Shown piece by piece: positions 30,812 to 39,061 of a DNA stretch of 64,000 nt. The translations under genes and the position numbers were made by a program. Origin of the DNA: Bacillus sp. 123MFChir2 (lineage in GTDB: Bacteria; Bacillota; Bacilli; Bacillales; Bacillaceae_G). The notes beneath the pieces are model-generated. The model made no database searches. It worked only from the letters and a program-made list of their open reading frames with translations, and was not told where the DNA came from. Within the stretch, counting starts at the first letter, position 1. Every line of letters starts with the position of its first letter. Location of the stretch: NCBI RefSeq assembly GCF_000383235.1, contig NZ_KB910936.1:18029-82028 (forward strand). Direction: 5' to 3'.

Positions 30812-32092
30812 ATGAGTTTTCAAGAAATTTCACGCGTCATTAACGGAAAGCGTGTTATTGTAAAAAAACCTGAGTTATTAATGCCCGCAGGAAACCTAGA
30901 AAAATTAAAAATAGCTATTCATTACGGCGCAGATGCTGTATTTTTAGGAGGACAAGAATTTGGTCTTCGTTCGAATGCAGGGAACTTCACGTTAGAAGAC
31001 ATGGCTGAAGGCGTTGAATTTGCAAAGAAGTACGGTGCAAAAATATATGTTACAACAAATATCTTTGCTCATAATGAAAATATGGATGGGCTAGAAGAAT
31101 ATTTAAGAGGGATTGAAAAAGCAGGTGTAACAGGTATAATCGTTGCAGACCCTCTTATCATCGAAACATGTAAACGCGTAGCTCCTTCTGTGGAAATTCA
31201 TTTAAGTACACAGCAATCATTATCAAACTGGAAAGCGTCCCAGTATTGGAAAGAAGAAGGATTGCACCGCCTTGTACTTGCTCGTGAAGTAAGCTATGAG
31301 GAAATGAAAGAAATTAAAGAAAAAGTGGATATTGAAATTGAAGCATTTATTCATGGTGCAATGTGCATTGCTTACTCTGGAAGATGTACATTAAGTAATC
31401 ATATGACAGCGCGTGACTCAAACCGTGGTGGTTGCTGCCAGTCTTGTCGCTGGGATTATGATTTAATTCAAACAGTATCGCAACATAAAGAGGCACAAGA
31501 ACTTCCTCTATTCCAGGAAGAGGATGCTCCGTTTGCAATGAGTCCAAAAGACTTAAATCTTATTTTATCAATTCCGAAGATGATTGAAATTGGAATTGAC
31601 AGCTTGAAAGTTGAAGGCCGCATGAAATCTATTCACTATATTGCAACTGTAGCAACTGTATACCGCAAAGTAATTGATACGTATTGCGGGGACCCAGACA
31701 ACTTCGAGTTTAAACAAGAATGGTTAGAAGAGCTTGATAAATGTGCAAATCGTGATACAGCGCCTGCATTCTTTGAAGGAGTTCCAGGGCACTTAGAGCA
31801 AATGTATGGAAATCATAGTAAGAAAACAACGTATGATTTTGCTGGTTTAGTGTTAGATTATAATGAAGAAACTGGCATTGCGACAGTAGAGCAGCGTAAC
31901 TACTTCAAGCCAGGTCAGGAAGTTGAGTTCTTTGGGCCAGAAATTGAAAACTTTACACAAACGGTGGAAAAAATTTGGGATGAGGATGGAAACGAATTAG
32001 ATGCAGCGAGACATCCGCTGCAAATCGTGAAATTCAAAGTGGATCGACCAGTGTATGTGAACAACATGATGCGAAAAAGCATACTTCAATAA
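30812..32092 (+). CDS. Peptidase U32-family tRNA hydroxylation protein TrhP2
   Basis: 426-residue U32 protein (YrrO-like) with the family cysteines in GAMCIAYSGRCTLSNH (near 185-200) and RGGCCQSCRW (near 207-216), which probably bind an iron-sulfur cluster, and a C-terminal beta domain. It is larger than its neighbour TrhP1, as usual for the pair. AGGAGGTAACG precedes the ATG. The trmR-trhP1-trhP2 cluster covers ho5U and mo5U wobble modification. Confidence 0.93.
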   Translation: MSFQEISRVINGKRVIVKKPELLMPAGNLEKLKIAIHYGADAVFLGGQEFGLRSNAGNFTLEDMAEGVEFAKKYGAKIYVTTNIFAHNENMDGLEEYLRGIEKAGVTGIIVADPLIIETCKRVAPSVEIHLSTQQSLSNWKASQYWKEEGLHRLVLAREVSYEEMKEIKEKVDIEIEAFIHGAMCIAYSGRCTLSNHMTARDSNRGGCCQSCRWDYDLIQTVSQHKEAQELPLFQEEDAPFAMSPKDLNLILSIPKMIEIGIDSLKVEGRMKSIHYIATVATVYRKVIDTYCGDPDNFEFKQEWLEELDKCANRDTAPAFFEGVPGHLEQMYGNHSKKTTYDFAGLVLDYNEETGIATVEQRNYFKPGQEVEFFGPEIENFTQTVEKIWDEDGNELDAARHPLQIVKFKVDRPVYVNNMMRKSILQ

Positions 32093-32109
32093 GAAAGAGT
32101 GGTAGTTGA

Positions 32110-32748
32110 ATGGGGACGAACAAGCCTGTTGTAATTGGAATTGCTGGTGGTTCAGGATCAGGTAAAACAAGTGTAACAAAAGCAATTTTTGATCAATTTC
32201 AAGGTCATTCCATTTTAATTTTGGAGCAAGATTATTATTACAAAGATCAAAGCCATTTGCCGATGGAAGAGCGTTTAAAAACAAACTATGATCATCCATT
32301 AGCATTTGATAATGACTTACTAATTGAGCACTTACATCAGTTGCTTTCCTATAAGCAGATTGAGAAACCTGTATATGATTATACATTGCATACACGCTCA
32401 GAAGAAATTATTCCAGTAGAACCGAAAGATGTAATTATTTTAGAAGGGATTCTAATCTTAGAAGACCCACGTCTTTGCGATATAATGGACATTAAAGTAT
32501 TTGTTGATACAGATGCTGACCTTCGCATCTTACGTCGTATGCAGCGCGACATTAAAGAACGTGGTCGTACGATGGACTCAGTTATTGAACAATATGTAAA
32601 TGTTGTGCGTCCAATGCACAATCAATTTATTGAGCCTTCTAAGAAATTTGCGGATATTATTATCCCAGAAGGTGGACAAAATCATGTTGCAATTGATATT
32701 ATGGTCACAAAAATTGCAACAATTCTTGAAGAAAAAGTGAATTTGTAA
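32110..32748 (+). CDS. udk: Uridine kinase
   Basis: 212-residue P-loop kinase phosphorylating uridine and cytidine in pyrimidine salvage. Walker A is GGSGSGKTS near residues 13-21; [11 protein letters not shown] and [12 protein letters not shown] are family motifs. It begins 17 bases after trhP2 and is the last gene before the structured greA leader. Confidence 0.97.
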   Translation: MGTNKPVVIGIAGGSGSGKTSVTKAIFDQFQGHSILILEQDYYYKDQSHLPMEERLKTNYDHPLAFDNDLLIEHLHQLLSYKQIEKPVYDYTLHTRSEEIIPVEPKDVIILEGILILEDPRLCDIMDIKVFVDTDADLRILRRMQRDIKERGRTMDSVIEQYVNVVRPMHNQFIEPSKKFADIIIPEGGQNHVAIDIMVTKIATILEEKVNL

Positions 32749-32763
32749 TAGCATAGTAAAAGA

Positions 32764-32802
32764 TATTCGATAGGAAGGGATTTTCTCCCTTTTTATCGAA
32801 TA
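32764..32802 (+). terminator. Long hairpin after udk
   Basis: TATTCGATA at 32764 pairs with TATCGAATA at 32794, and the inner AAGGGA pairs with TCCCTT. It has no T tail beyond the arm, but position and strength make it the likely udk terminator. Confidence 0.7.
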
Positions 32803-32818
32803 CAATGAAACATGCAAA

Positions 32819-33000
32819 CCTCACCCACATCTAGGTGAGGGCATATTTATATTAGCTTTCCATACATATCTTTTTGATATAAGGAAGAAGTAAGTACATA
32901 CGGGGTTGTATGTGACAACTCCGCTAGTGCTGCCTGTACTAGAAACCTCTGCTATTTTATAAGGCGGGGGAGTTTTCATATGTAACTCCTCTTTTTTTGG
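32819..33000 (+). promoter_or_regulatory. Structured leader (possible attenuator) upstream of greA
   Basis: Several stems: CCTCACC/GGTGAGG (32819-32840), ACATAC/GTATGT (about 32896-32912), CTAGT/ACTAG (32924-32942), then GGGGAGTT (32967-32974) against AACTCCTC (32984-32991) followed by seven T, a good terminator. The upstream AACTCC at 32917-32922 can pair with the same GGAGTT, so a terminator and an antiterminator form appear mutually exclusive. This has the logic of a riboswitch or attenuator; no known class is recognised. Confidence 0.5.
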
Positions 33001-33029
33001 GGGATCGGTATATAAAAGGAGTGGAAAAC

Positions 33030-33506
33030 ATGGCAACAGAAAAAACATACCCTATGACACTTGAGGGAAAACAAAAATTAGAACATGAGCTTGAACAATT
33101 AAAAACAGTAAGACGTAAAGAAGTTGTAGAACGTATTAAAATTGCGCGCAGTTTTGGTGATCTTTCTGAGAACTCTGAGTACGATGCAGCAAAAGATGAG
33201 CAAGCATTTGTAGAAGGGCGTATTACACAACTTGAAAACATGATTCGCAATGCAGTTATTATTGAAGATAATGGTGAAGAATCTACAGTTGTAACGTTAG
33301 GTAAAACTGTAATATTTAAAGAATTACCGGACGGAGAAGAAGAAGCATATACAATCGTTGGTAGTGCAGAAGCAGATCCATTTGAAGGTAGAATTTCTAA
33401 CGATTCTCCAATCGCAAAAAGCTTACTAGGAAAGCAAATTGGCGAAAAAGTTGCAATTCAAACACCAGGTGGAGAAATGCAAGTAGAGATCGTTTCTGTA
33501 AAATAA
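33030..33506 (+). CDS. greA: Transcription elongation factor GreA
   Basis: 158 residues: an N-terminal coiled coil with the acidic tip ([17 protein letters not shown], about residues 45-60) and a C-terminal FKBP-like domain. It stimulates RNA polymerase to cleave backtracked transcripts. AAAAGGAG precedes the ATG at 33030. Expression may be set by the structured leader just upstream. Confidence 0.96.
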   Translation: MATEKTYPMTLEGKQKLEHELEQLKTVRRKEVVERIKIARSFGDLSENSEYDAAKDEQAFVEGRITQLENMIRNAVIIEDNGEESTVVTLGKTVIFKELPDGEEEAYTIVGSAEADPFEGRISNDSPIAKSLLGKQIGEKVAIQTPGGEMQVEIVSVK

Positions 33507-33510
33507 TAAA

Positions 33511-33540
33511 AAGGTTCACTCCTCGGAGTGAACTTTTTTT
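33511..33540 (+). terminator. Intrinsic terminator after greA
   Basis: GTTCACTC at 33514 and GAGTGAAC at 33526 with a four-base loop, followed by seven T. Confidence 0.93.
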
Positions 33541-33542
33541 AT

Positions 33543-33745
33543 GTTTATATATAAATCTAAATTAAAAACCTGACATAAAGTCCTTTTCTTTTTAGATGGA
33601 CGAGAGCGTCTGGCCATGCATAGAAACGGTCAGTGCCTATTTCTACCACATGCGCAGCGAAAAACAGAGATAGCAAGCGAGTGCAGCTTCCTTTTTTCTG
33701 CATAGCAGCAATCTATATACTGGGAAATTAAAATGGATTTATATA
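33543..33745 (+). repeat. MITE-like intergenic repeat, subtype 1
   Basis: TATATATAAATCTAAATTAAAAAC at the left, core GAGAGCGTCTGGCCATGCATAG with ACGGTCAG, then CACATGCGCAGCGAAAAACA. The right arm is CAGCAATCTATATACTGG ending in ATGGATTTATAT. It separates the greA terminator from the PBP gene. Confidence 0.85.
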
Positions 33746-33782
33746 GCTTGTAAAAGAAATTGCTTAAGTATAAAAAGAATAC

Positions 33783-33810
33783 CACCTCGTCAACACTGAA
33801 AGATGAGGTG
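33783..33810 (+). promoter_or_regulatory. Hairpin covering the PBP ribosome binding site
   Basis: CACCTCGTC at 33783 pairs with GATGAGGTG at 33802 (nine pairs, one G-U), loop of ten bases. The second arm contains the GAGGTG Shine-Dalgarno of the gene starting at 33817, so translation could be gated by melting of this stem. Confidence 0.55.
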
Positions 33811-33816
33811 TTTGTA

Positions 33817-35571
33817 ATGAATATGCAGCAACGAATAATCATCATTTTAATAGCCTTTATGTGTATTATATGTATTTTACTTGGTCGTTTACTACAGATT
33901 CAGCTTGTGGAAACGGAGTCGTTTACTGATAAACATATTAATTTAATTGAAAAAAGTGTTGCGCAGCGTACACAAGCAATGATTGTAGATGATGGGCGCG
34001 GCCGTTTTACAGATCGAAATGGAGAAGAGTTAATAGATGACAATCAGCCAATGTTGATTTTATTTCCATTTCTACAAAGTACGACTTGGCCGATGCAAAA
34101 GATTGCTCACATTATTGGGGCGCAAGAGAAAGATATAGAGAAGCAAATACGAAGAGCAAAACAGCCTGTTGTATTTCAACGAGATGAAGAGCCGTTGAAA
34201 TTAACAAATAAACAAATGAAGCAAGTTAATGATTTAAAGATTCCGGGCGTTATAGCCGTGCATGTAAGAAATAAACAAGCTAACATGATAGCAGAGCATT
34301 TCATTGGAATTACTGGAGAAAATGAGGAGCAGTTTGTAAAAAGATACGGAGATAAAGAAAAGCAGAAAACACCAGTTGGTATTTCAGGATTACAACGATC
34401 GTTTGATGAATTTTTATTGTCAGACGGGGAAGCGAAAATACTCTATCATGTTGACGGACAAGGAGAACCGATTTTCGGCAGAAATGTTAAGTATACATAT
34501 CCTGCTAATCCTTTTTATCCTCTGAGAATAGAGACGACATTGGATAAAAGTTTACAAATGAAAGCAGAAGACTTGATCGATGAGTACAAACTTGTAAAAG
34601 GTGGTCTCATATTACTCGACATTCAAACGAATGAAATTTTAGCAATGGTGAGTAAGCCATCATTACATACGAATAATAAGGAAGCATATAAGCGGGGGGC
34701 AAGTAATCAAATGCTGATTCCTCACTTTCCTGGATCTGTTTTTAAAACAGTTATTGCAGCAGCTGCTATTGAAGAAGGAATACTTATAGCAAGGCGAAGA
34801 TTTGATTGCAATATGGATCTTTATGGAGAAGAGAAAGCCGACCGGATGATGGGAACGCTATCGTTTACAGAAAGCTTTTCTCGTAGTTGTAATCGTACGT
34901 TTGCAGATCTTGGACGAGAATTGTTGCAAAAAGATAAAATGATGATTGAGAAGTATGTCGAAGCATTAGGGGCGTCTAAAAGTGTTGGATGGGAAGGAAC
35001 TGTTTTTCATACGACTGCATTTCGGCAGTTTACAGAGGAAAAAGAGGGAACGATTTGGCGAGATGAAAGAGATAAAAACGTTCGCAAAGCAATTGCACAA
35101 ACGGCAATCGGTCAAAAGGACGTTCGCGTATCACCGCTAGCTGTTGCGAATATGATGGCAACCATTGCAAGGGGCGGTGAAAAGAAAGAGGTTAAAGCTG
35201 TTAGAGACATTACATATAAAAATGGTACGAAAGTATTTCATTTTGAAGATCATGTATTACAAGGAAAAACACTGAAAAGAAATACGATTAAGAAAGTGCA
35301 GAAATTGTTAAGAAGTGTTGTAACGGCATCGTATGGTACAGGATCTGCGTATCAATCATTACCATTTACAATAGCGGGAAAATCAGGGACTGCACAAACA
35401 GGGAAAGAAAATTATGAAAATCGTTGGTTTGCTGGTTACTTTCCATATGAAAATCCTCGGTATGTGTTAGTTGTCGTTGATTTAGAAACGAATAGGAAAG
35501 ACAATGTCGTAACACAAGTTTTTGCTGATTATGTGAAGGAAATTCATAAGGCGGAACAATTGCGAAAATGA
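33817..35571 (+). CDS. Class B penicillin-binding protein (PbpI/YrrR-like transpeptidase)
   Basis: 584 residues from the ATG at 33817; an in-frame start further upstream lies before the binding site and is unlikely. It has one N-terminal membrane segment (about 5-25), a dimerisation domain, and a transpeptidase domain with SVFK (nucleophile Ser307), SCN at 357-359 and KSGT at 522-525. The place after greA and before yrrS matches pbpI (yrrR) of B. subtilis, whose product is linked to sporulation. It cross-links peptidoglycan at the outer membrane face. Confidence 0.92.
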   Translation: MNMQQRIIIILIAFMCIICILLGRLLQIQLVETESFTDKHINLIEKSVAQRTQAMIVDDGRGRFTDRNGEELIDDNQPMLILFPFLQSTTWPMQKIAHIIGAQEKDIEKQIRRAKQPVVFQRDEEPLKLTNKQMKQVNDLKIPGVIAVHVRNKQANMIAEHFIGITGENEEQFVKRYGDKEKQKTPVGISGLQRSFDEFLLSDGEAKILYHVDGQGEPIFGRNVKYTYPANPFYPLRIETTLDKSLQMKAEDLIDEYKLVKGGLILLDIQTNEILAMVSKPSLHTNNKEAYKRGASNQMLIPHFPGSVFKTVIAAAAIEEGILIARRRFDCNMDLYGEEKADRMMGTLSFTESFSRSCNRTFADLGRELLQKDKMMIEKYVEALGASKSVGWEGTVFHTTAFRQFTEEKEGTIWRDERDKNVRKAIAQTAIGQKDVRVSPLAVANMMATIARGGEKKEVKAVRDITYKNGTKVFHFEDHVLQGKTLKRNTIKKVQKLLRSVVTASYGTGSAYQSLPFTIAGKSGTAQTGKENYENRWFAGYFPYENPRYVLVVVDLETNRKDNVVTQVFADYVKEIHKAEQLRK

Positions 35572-35673
35572 TAAGAATATTTTCATTTTGTGAAAAAGTG
35601 ATCCTACTCCTTCAACCTTTGGGCATTTGATGTTACAATAACAAGTATGAAAATTGTCATGGAGGTTTGAATA

Positions 35674-36318
35674 ATGGCAGGAGGAACTAGATTTCACCAA
35701 AAACAACAAAGGCGTCGCCAAAATGGTATATTGAATATCGCAATTGGTATCGTGTTATTAGCGGTAGTAATTGTAGCATATCAATTATTCTTTACTTCTG
35801 ATAATACAGAGCAGGATGCTTCTAGCGGTAAAAAAGTAACGCAGCAAACTGAAAAAGAAAAAGAAGCCGCAAAAAAGAAAGAAAAAGAAGAAGCTGCTAA
35901 GAAGAAAGAAGAAGCAAAAGCAGCGGAACAAAAGAAAAAAGAAGAAGAAGCTAAGAAGAAAGCGGAAGAAGAAGCGAAAGCAAAAGAGAACGAAAAAGTA
36001 TCCGCGGAGAAAACAATTCCACAAGCGAAAGAAGCATATACAAAACCAGCTTGGAAACCAGTTGGTACTGAGCAAGGGCAATCACCTGCAATGACATTCC
36101 AAAAAGGAAGCGTGGACTGGAATGAGATGAATAAAGCGATTGCTTATGCAATTGATATCCCAGTGGAACAGGTGGTAATTCAACGTATTGGAAATAACGG
36201 AAAACAGAAAGCATACGGCAGAGTAGTAGATAAACAAACAGGAAACAAATATAATGTAAATATTGATTGGGTAGAGAATGAGGGCTGGAAACCAACGCTT
36301 GTTCAAACCCTGAATTAA
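35674..36318 (+). CDS. YrrS-family (DUF1510) membrane protein
   Basis: 214 residues: a basic start with RFHQKQQRRRQ, one membrane helix (about 20-40), then a long Lys/Glu/Ala-rich coiled region (about 55-110) and a C-terminal DUF1510 domain ending VQTLN. It follows the PBP gene as yrrS follows yrrR in B. subtilis. ATGGAGGTTTGAATA provides the binding site. The C-terminal domain is probably outside the membrane. Function unknown. Confidence 0.92.
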   Translation: MAGGTRFHQKQQRRRQNGILNIAIGIVLLAVVIVAYQLFFTSDNTEQDASSGKKVTQQTEKEKEAAKKKEKEEAAKKKEEAKAAEQKKKEEEAKKKAEEEAKAKENEKVSAEKTIPQAKEAYTKPAWKPVGTEQGQSPAMTFQKGSVDWNEMNKAIAYAIDIPVEQVVIQRIGNNGKQKAYGRVVDKQTGNKYNVNIDWVENEGWKPTLVQTLN

Positions 36319-36352
36319 AAAGGAGAGAGGTGATAAAGCCTCTCTCCTTTTT
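36317..36352. terminator. Bidirectional terminator between yrrS and yrzA
   Basis: AAAAAGGAGAGAGG at 36317 and CCTCTCTCCTTTTT at 36339 form a perfect 14-bp stem with A and T tails, usable in both directions. Confidence 0.92.
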
Positions 36353-36566
36353 AGCGCAATTTTTTCAATTTAAAGTGAACAACAGCGCTATAATATGGTC
36401 GTTTGCTTTCGGGATCCATCATCATTTGATGCGAAACGTGATGTACTTCTAACATCAGTGCCTTATTATTATCGATTTGTTCATTAATTTTCTTTTCTAG
36501 CAATGCTAAGCTAGCTGCCTCAAAAAACTCAACCTTATCTTCTATCATTTCAAATGTAAACGACAT
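36351..36566 (-). CDS. DUF2536 protein (YrzA-like), 71 aa
   Basis: 71 residues from the ATG at 36566, with AAGAGGTGCTCTTC upstream. It matches the small YrzA/DUF2536 type in size and place (convergent with yrrS, next to yrrT). It begins MSFTFEMIEDKVEFFEAASL and ends in basic residues. Soluble. Function unknown. Confidence 0.82.
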   Translation of the reverse strand: MSFTFEMIEDKVEFFEAASLALLEKKINEQIDNNKALMLEVHHVSHQMMMDPESKRPYYSAVVHFKLKKLR

Positions 36567-36639
36567 GAAGAGCACCTCTTTCTGCATGTTCATAGTTTAG
36601 TTTATCAAAGAAAACTAAGAAATACCATGTGCATTTTTG

Positions 36640-36668
36640 TTGACTTTTTGATGAATAAGGCATATTAT
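36640..36668 (+). promoter_or_regulatory. Sigma-A promoter of yrrT-mtnN
   Basis: TTGACT at 36640-36645 and TATTAT at 36663-36668, spacer 17, about 35 bases before yrrT. This operon is a CymR target in B. subtilis; I could not define a CymR operator with confidence. Confidence 0.7.
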
Positions 36669-36702
36669 ACTGATAAATCCGATAAGAAAAAGGGGAATTT
36701 CT

Positions 36703-37341
36703 ATGGGGACAGAATTTAATGAACTATTTGATCAATGGGCTCATACGTACGATTCGTTCGTACAGGGTGAAGATATACAATATAAAGAAGTTTTCGCCCA
36801 TTATGAGGAGATTTTAGAGGATGTAGTAAATAAATCTTTTGGCAATGTTTTAGAATTTGGTGTTGGTACCGGCAACTTAACAAATAGATTATTAGCTGCT
36901 GGTCGCACTGTTTACGGGATAGAGCCATCGAAAGAAATGCGTACGATTGCTAAGCAAAAGCTTCCAAAAGAAGTAGCAATTACAGAAGGAGATTTTTTAA
37001 ATTTCGTCACTCCTTCGCATGTGGATACAATTGTCAGCACATATGCGTTTCACCACTTACTTGATGAGGAAAAAAATGTAGCAATTGCGAAGTATGGTCA
37101 ATTGGTAAACAAAGGTGGTAAAATAGTGTTTGCTGACACAATATTTGTAGATCAGGAAGCATATGATAAAACTATTGAATATGCACAGCAGCGAGGGTTT
37201 TATGAGTTAGCAAATGATTTACAAACGGAATATTATACGCGTATTCCAGTCATGCAATCTATTTTTGAAAACAATGGCTTTCATGTCTCATTTACTCGCA
37301 TGAATCATTATGTTTGGGTAATGGAGGCAACGAAGCAATAG
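36703..37341 (+). CDS. yrrT: SAM-dependent methyltransferase YrrT
   Basis: 212-residue class I methyltransferase with the SAM loop [10 protein letters not shown] near residue 50. It is the first gene of the methionine-to-cysteine cluster, where it is thought to generate S-adenosylhomocysteine for the next enzyme; the methyl acceptor is unknown. AAAAAGGGG precedes the ATG. It is followed after 14 bases by mtnN. Confidence 0.93.
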   Translation: MGTEFNELFDQWAHTYDSFVQGEDIQYKEVFAHYEEILEDVVNKSFGNVLEFGVGTGNLTNRLLAAGRTVYGIEPSKEMRTIAKQKLPKEVAITEGDFLNFVTPSHVDTIVSTYAFHHLLDEEKNVAIAKYGQLVNKGGKIVFADTIFVDQEAYDKTIEYAQQRGFYELANDLQTEYYTRIPVMQSIFENNGFHVSFTRMNHYVWVMEATKQ

Positions 37342-37355
37342 AAAGAGGGATTCGA

Positions 37356-38051
37356 TTGAGAATTGCTGTAATTGGAGCAATGGAAGAAGAAGTACGTATT
37401 TTACGTGACAAGTTAGAACAAGCAGAAACAGAAACAGTTGCGGGTTGTGAATTTACGAAAGGTACATTAGCAGGGCATGAAGTAATCTTGTTGAAATCGG
37501 GTATCGGTAAAGTAAATGCAGCGATGTCTACAACGATTTTATTAGAACGTTATCAGCCGGAAAAAATTATTAATACAGGTTCAGCTGGTGGATTCCATCA
37601 TTCTTTAAACGTAGGTGATGTTGTCATTTCAACAGAAGTTCGTCACCATGACGTAGATGTAACAGCATTTAACTATGAATACGGTCAAGTACCAGGAATG
37701 CCAGCAGGATTTCCAGCAGATGAAGAACTTGTTGCATTGGCTGAAAAATGTATGCAAACAGCAGAAGGAATTCAAGTTGTTAAAGGCATGATTGCAACAG
37801 GAGATTCTTTCATGAGCGATCCAAACCGCGTTTCATTTATTCGTGAGAAGTTCACTGATCTGTATGCAGTAGAAATGGAAGCTGCGGCAGTTGCACAAGT
37901 GTGTTATCAATATAAAGTGCCATTTGTTATCATTCGTGCACTTTCTGATATTGCTGGTAAAGAATCAGATGTTTCGTTTGAACAGTTTTTAGATCAAGCA
38001 GCTCTTCATTCTACAAACTTTATTGTAAAAGTATTAGAAGAGTTAAAGTAA
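37356..38051 (+). CDS. mtnN: 5'-methylthioadenosine/S-adenosylhomocysteine nucleosidase
   Basis: 231 residues from the TTG at 37356 (AAAGAGGG upstream). An in-frame start inside yrrT is rejected because the family begins [13 protein letters not shown]. It hydrolyses SAH to S-ribosylhomocysteine and MTA to methylthioribose. The signature [10 protein letters not shown] and the catalytic region ([23 protein letters not shown] with Asp near the end) are intact. A terminator follows, between this gene and mccA. Confidence 0.96.
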   Translation: MRIAVIGAMEEEVRILRDKLEQAETETVAGCEFTKGTLAGHEVILLKSGIGKVNAAMSTTILLERYQPEKIINTGSAGGFHHSLNVGDVVISTEVRHHDVDVTAFNYEYGQVPGMPAGFPADEELVALAEKCMQTAEGIQVVKGMIATGDSFMSDPNRVSFIREKFTDLYAVEMEAAAVAQVCYQYKVPFVIIRALSDIAGKESDVSFEQFLDQAALHSTNFIVKVLEELK

Positions 38052-38057
38052 TGTAGC

Positions 38058-38105
38058 AAAAAGGCAACTGTTTCATATATAGAAATTACATACAGTTGCC
38101 TTTTT
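38058..38105 (+). terminator. Terminator between mtnN and mccA
   Basis: GGCAACTGT at 38063 pairs with ACAGTTGCC at 38092, flanked by A and T runs. The loop is long (about 20 bases) but AT-rich with an internal dyad. Confidence 0.8.
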
Positions 38106-38136
38106 CTTTTAAGGGGTTAGGTAAGGAGGAAATACA

Positions 38137-39060
38137 ATGAAAGTGTATCGCAGCATTCATGACCTCATCGGACATACACCACTTGTTGAGATTACGCGCT
38201 TTTTACTTCCGAAAGATGTGCGAATTTTTGCGAAACTTGAATTTTTTAATCCAGGTGGAAGTGTGAAAGATCGGCTAGGTCGAGAATTAATTGAGGATGC
38301 TCTCGCTAAAGGGCTTGTAAAACCAGGGGGGACCATTATTGAACCGACAGCAGGCAATACGGGAATCGGACTGGCGCTTGCAGCACTTGAGCATGATTTA
38401 CATGTTATTGTTTGCATTCCAGAAAAATTTAGTATTGAAAAACAAGAACTTATAAAAGCTCTTGGTGCAACAATTGTTCATACACCTACGTCACAAGGAA
38501 TGACAGGTGCTATTGTAAAAGCAGAAGAACTTCTGAAAGAAATTCCAAATTCGTATTCTCCATGTCAATTTGCAAATGAAGCAAATCCACGTGCATACTA
38601 TAAAACATTAGGGCCTGAACTGTGGGAGGCACTAGATGGACATATTGATATATTTGTCGCTGGTGCTGGAACCGGTGGAACCTTTATGGGAACAGCATCA
38701 TATTTGAAAGAGCAAAATAAACAAATTCAAACAGTCATTGTTGAACCAGAAGGCTCTATTTTAAATGGGGGAGAAGCCGGTTCTCATGAGACAGAAGGAA
38801 TTGGGCTTGAGTTTATACCATCATTTCTTAATCCAACATATTTTGATGCCATTCATACGATTTCGGATCGTGATGCGTTTTCTCGTGTGAAACAACTGGC
38901 GAAAAAAGAAGGGCTCCTCGTTGGCAGTTCTTCGGGGGCAGCACTTCATGCAAGCTTATTAGAAGCTGAGAAAGCAAAGCCAGGAACAAATATTTTAACC
39001 ATTTTTCCAGATAGCAGCGAACGCTATTTGAGTAAGCACATATACAAAGGATGGGAATAA
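38137..39060 (+). CDS. mccA: O-acetylserine-dependent cystathionine beta-synthase MccA
   Basis: 307-residue fold-type II PLP enzyme. The PLP lysine is K44 in GGSVKDRLG, TAGNTGIG at 71-78 is the substrate loop, and GAGTGGTFMG the phosphate-binding loop. In this gene context it makes cystathionine from homocysteine and O-acetylserine rather than cysteine from sulfide. AAGGAGGAA precedes the ATG; mccB starts one base after the stop codon. Confidence 0.93.
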   Translation: MKVYRSIHDLIGHTPLVEITRFLLPKDVRIFAKLEFFNPGGSVKDRLGRELIEDALAKGLVKPGGTIIEPTAGNTGIGLALAALEHDLHVIVCIPEKFSIEKQELIKALGATIVHTPTSQGMTGAIVKAEELLKEIPNSYSPCQFANEANPRAYYKTLGPELWEALDGHIDIFVAGAGTGGTFMGTASYLKEQNKQIQTVIVEPEGSILNGGEAGSHETEGIGLEFIPSFLNPTYFDAIHTISDRDAFSRVKQLAKKEGLLVGSSSGAALHASLLEAEKAKPGTNILTIFPDSSERYLSKHIYKGWE

Positions 39061-39061
39061 A

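Noticed and set aside
32806-32835. Nine-codon ORF overlapping the first hairpin of the greA leader
   Set aside because: No Shine-Dalgarno and the codons are part of the hairpin; not credible as a leader peptide.
35785-36295. Long minus-strand ORFs opposite yrrS
   Set aside because: They are the antisense of a Lys/Glu-rich coiled coil, giving runs of Phe and Leu typical of shadow frames.
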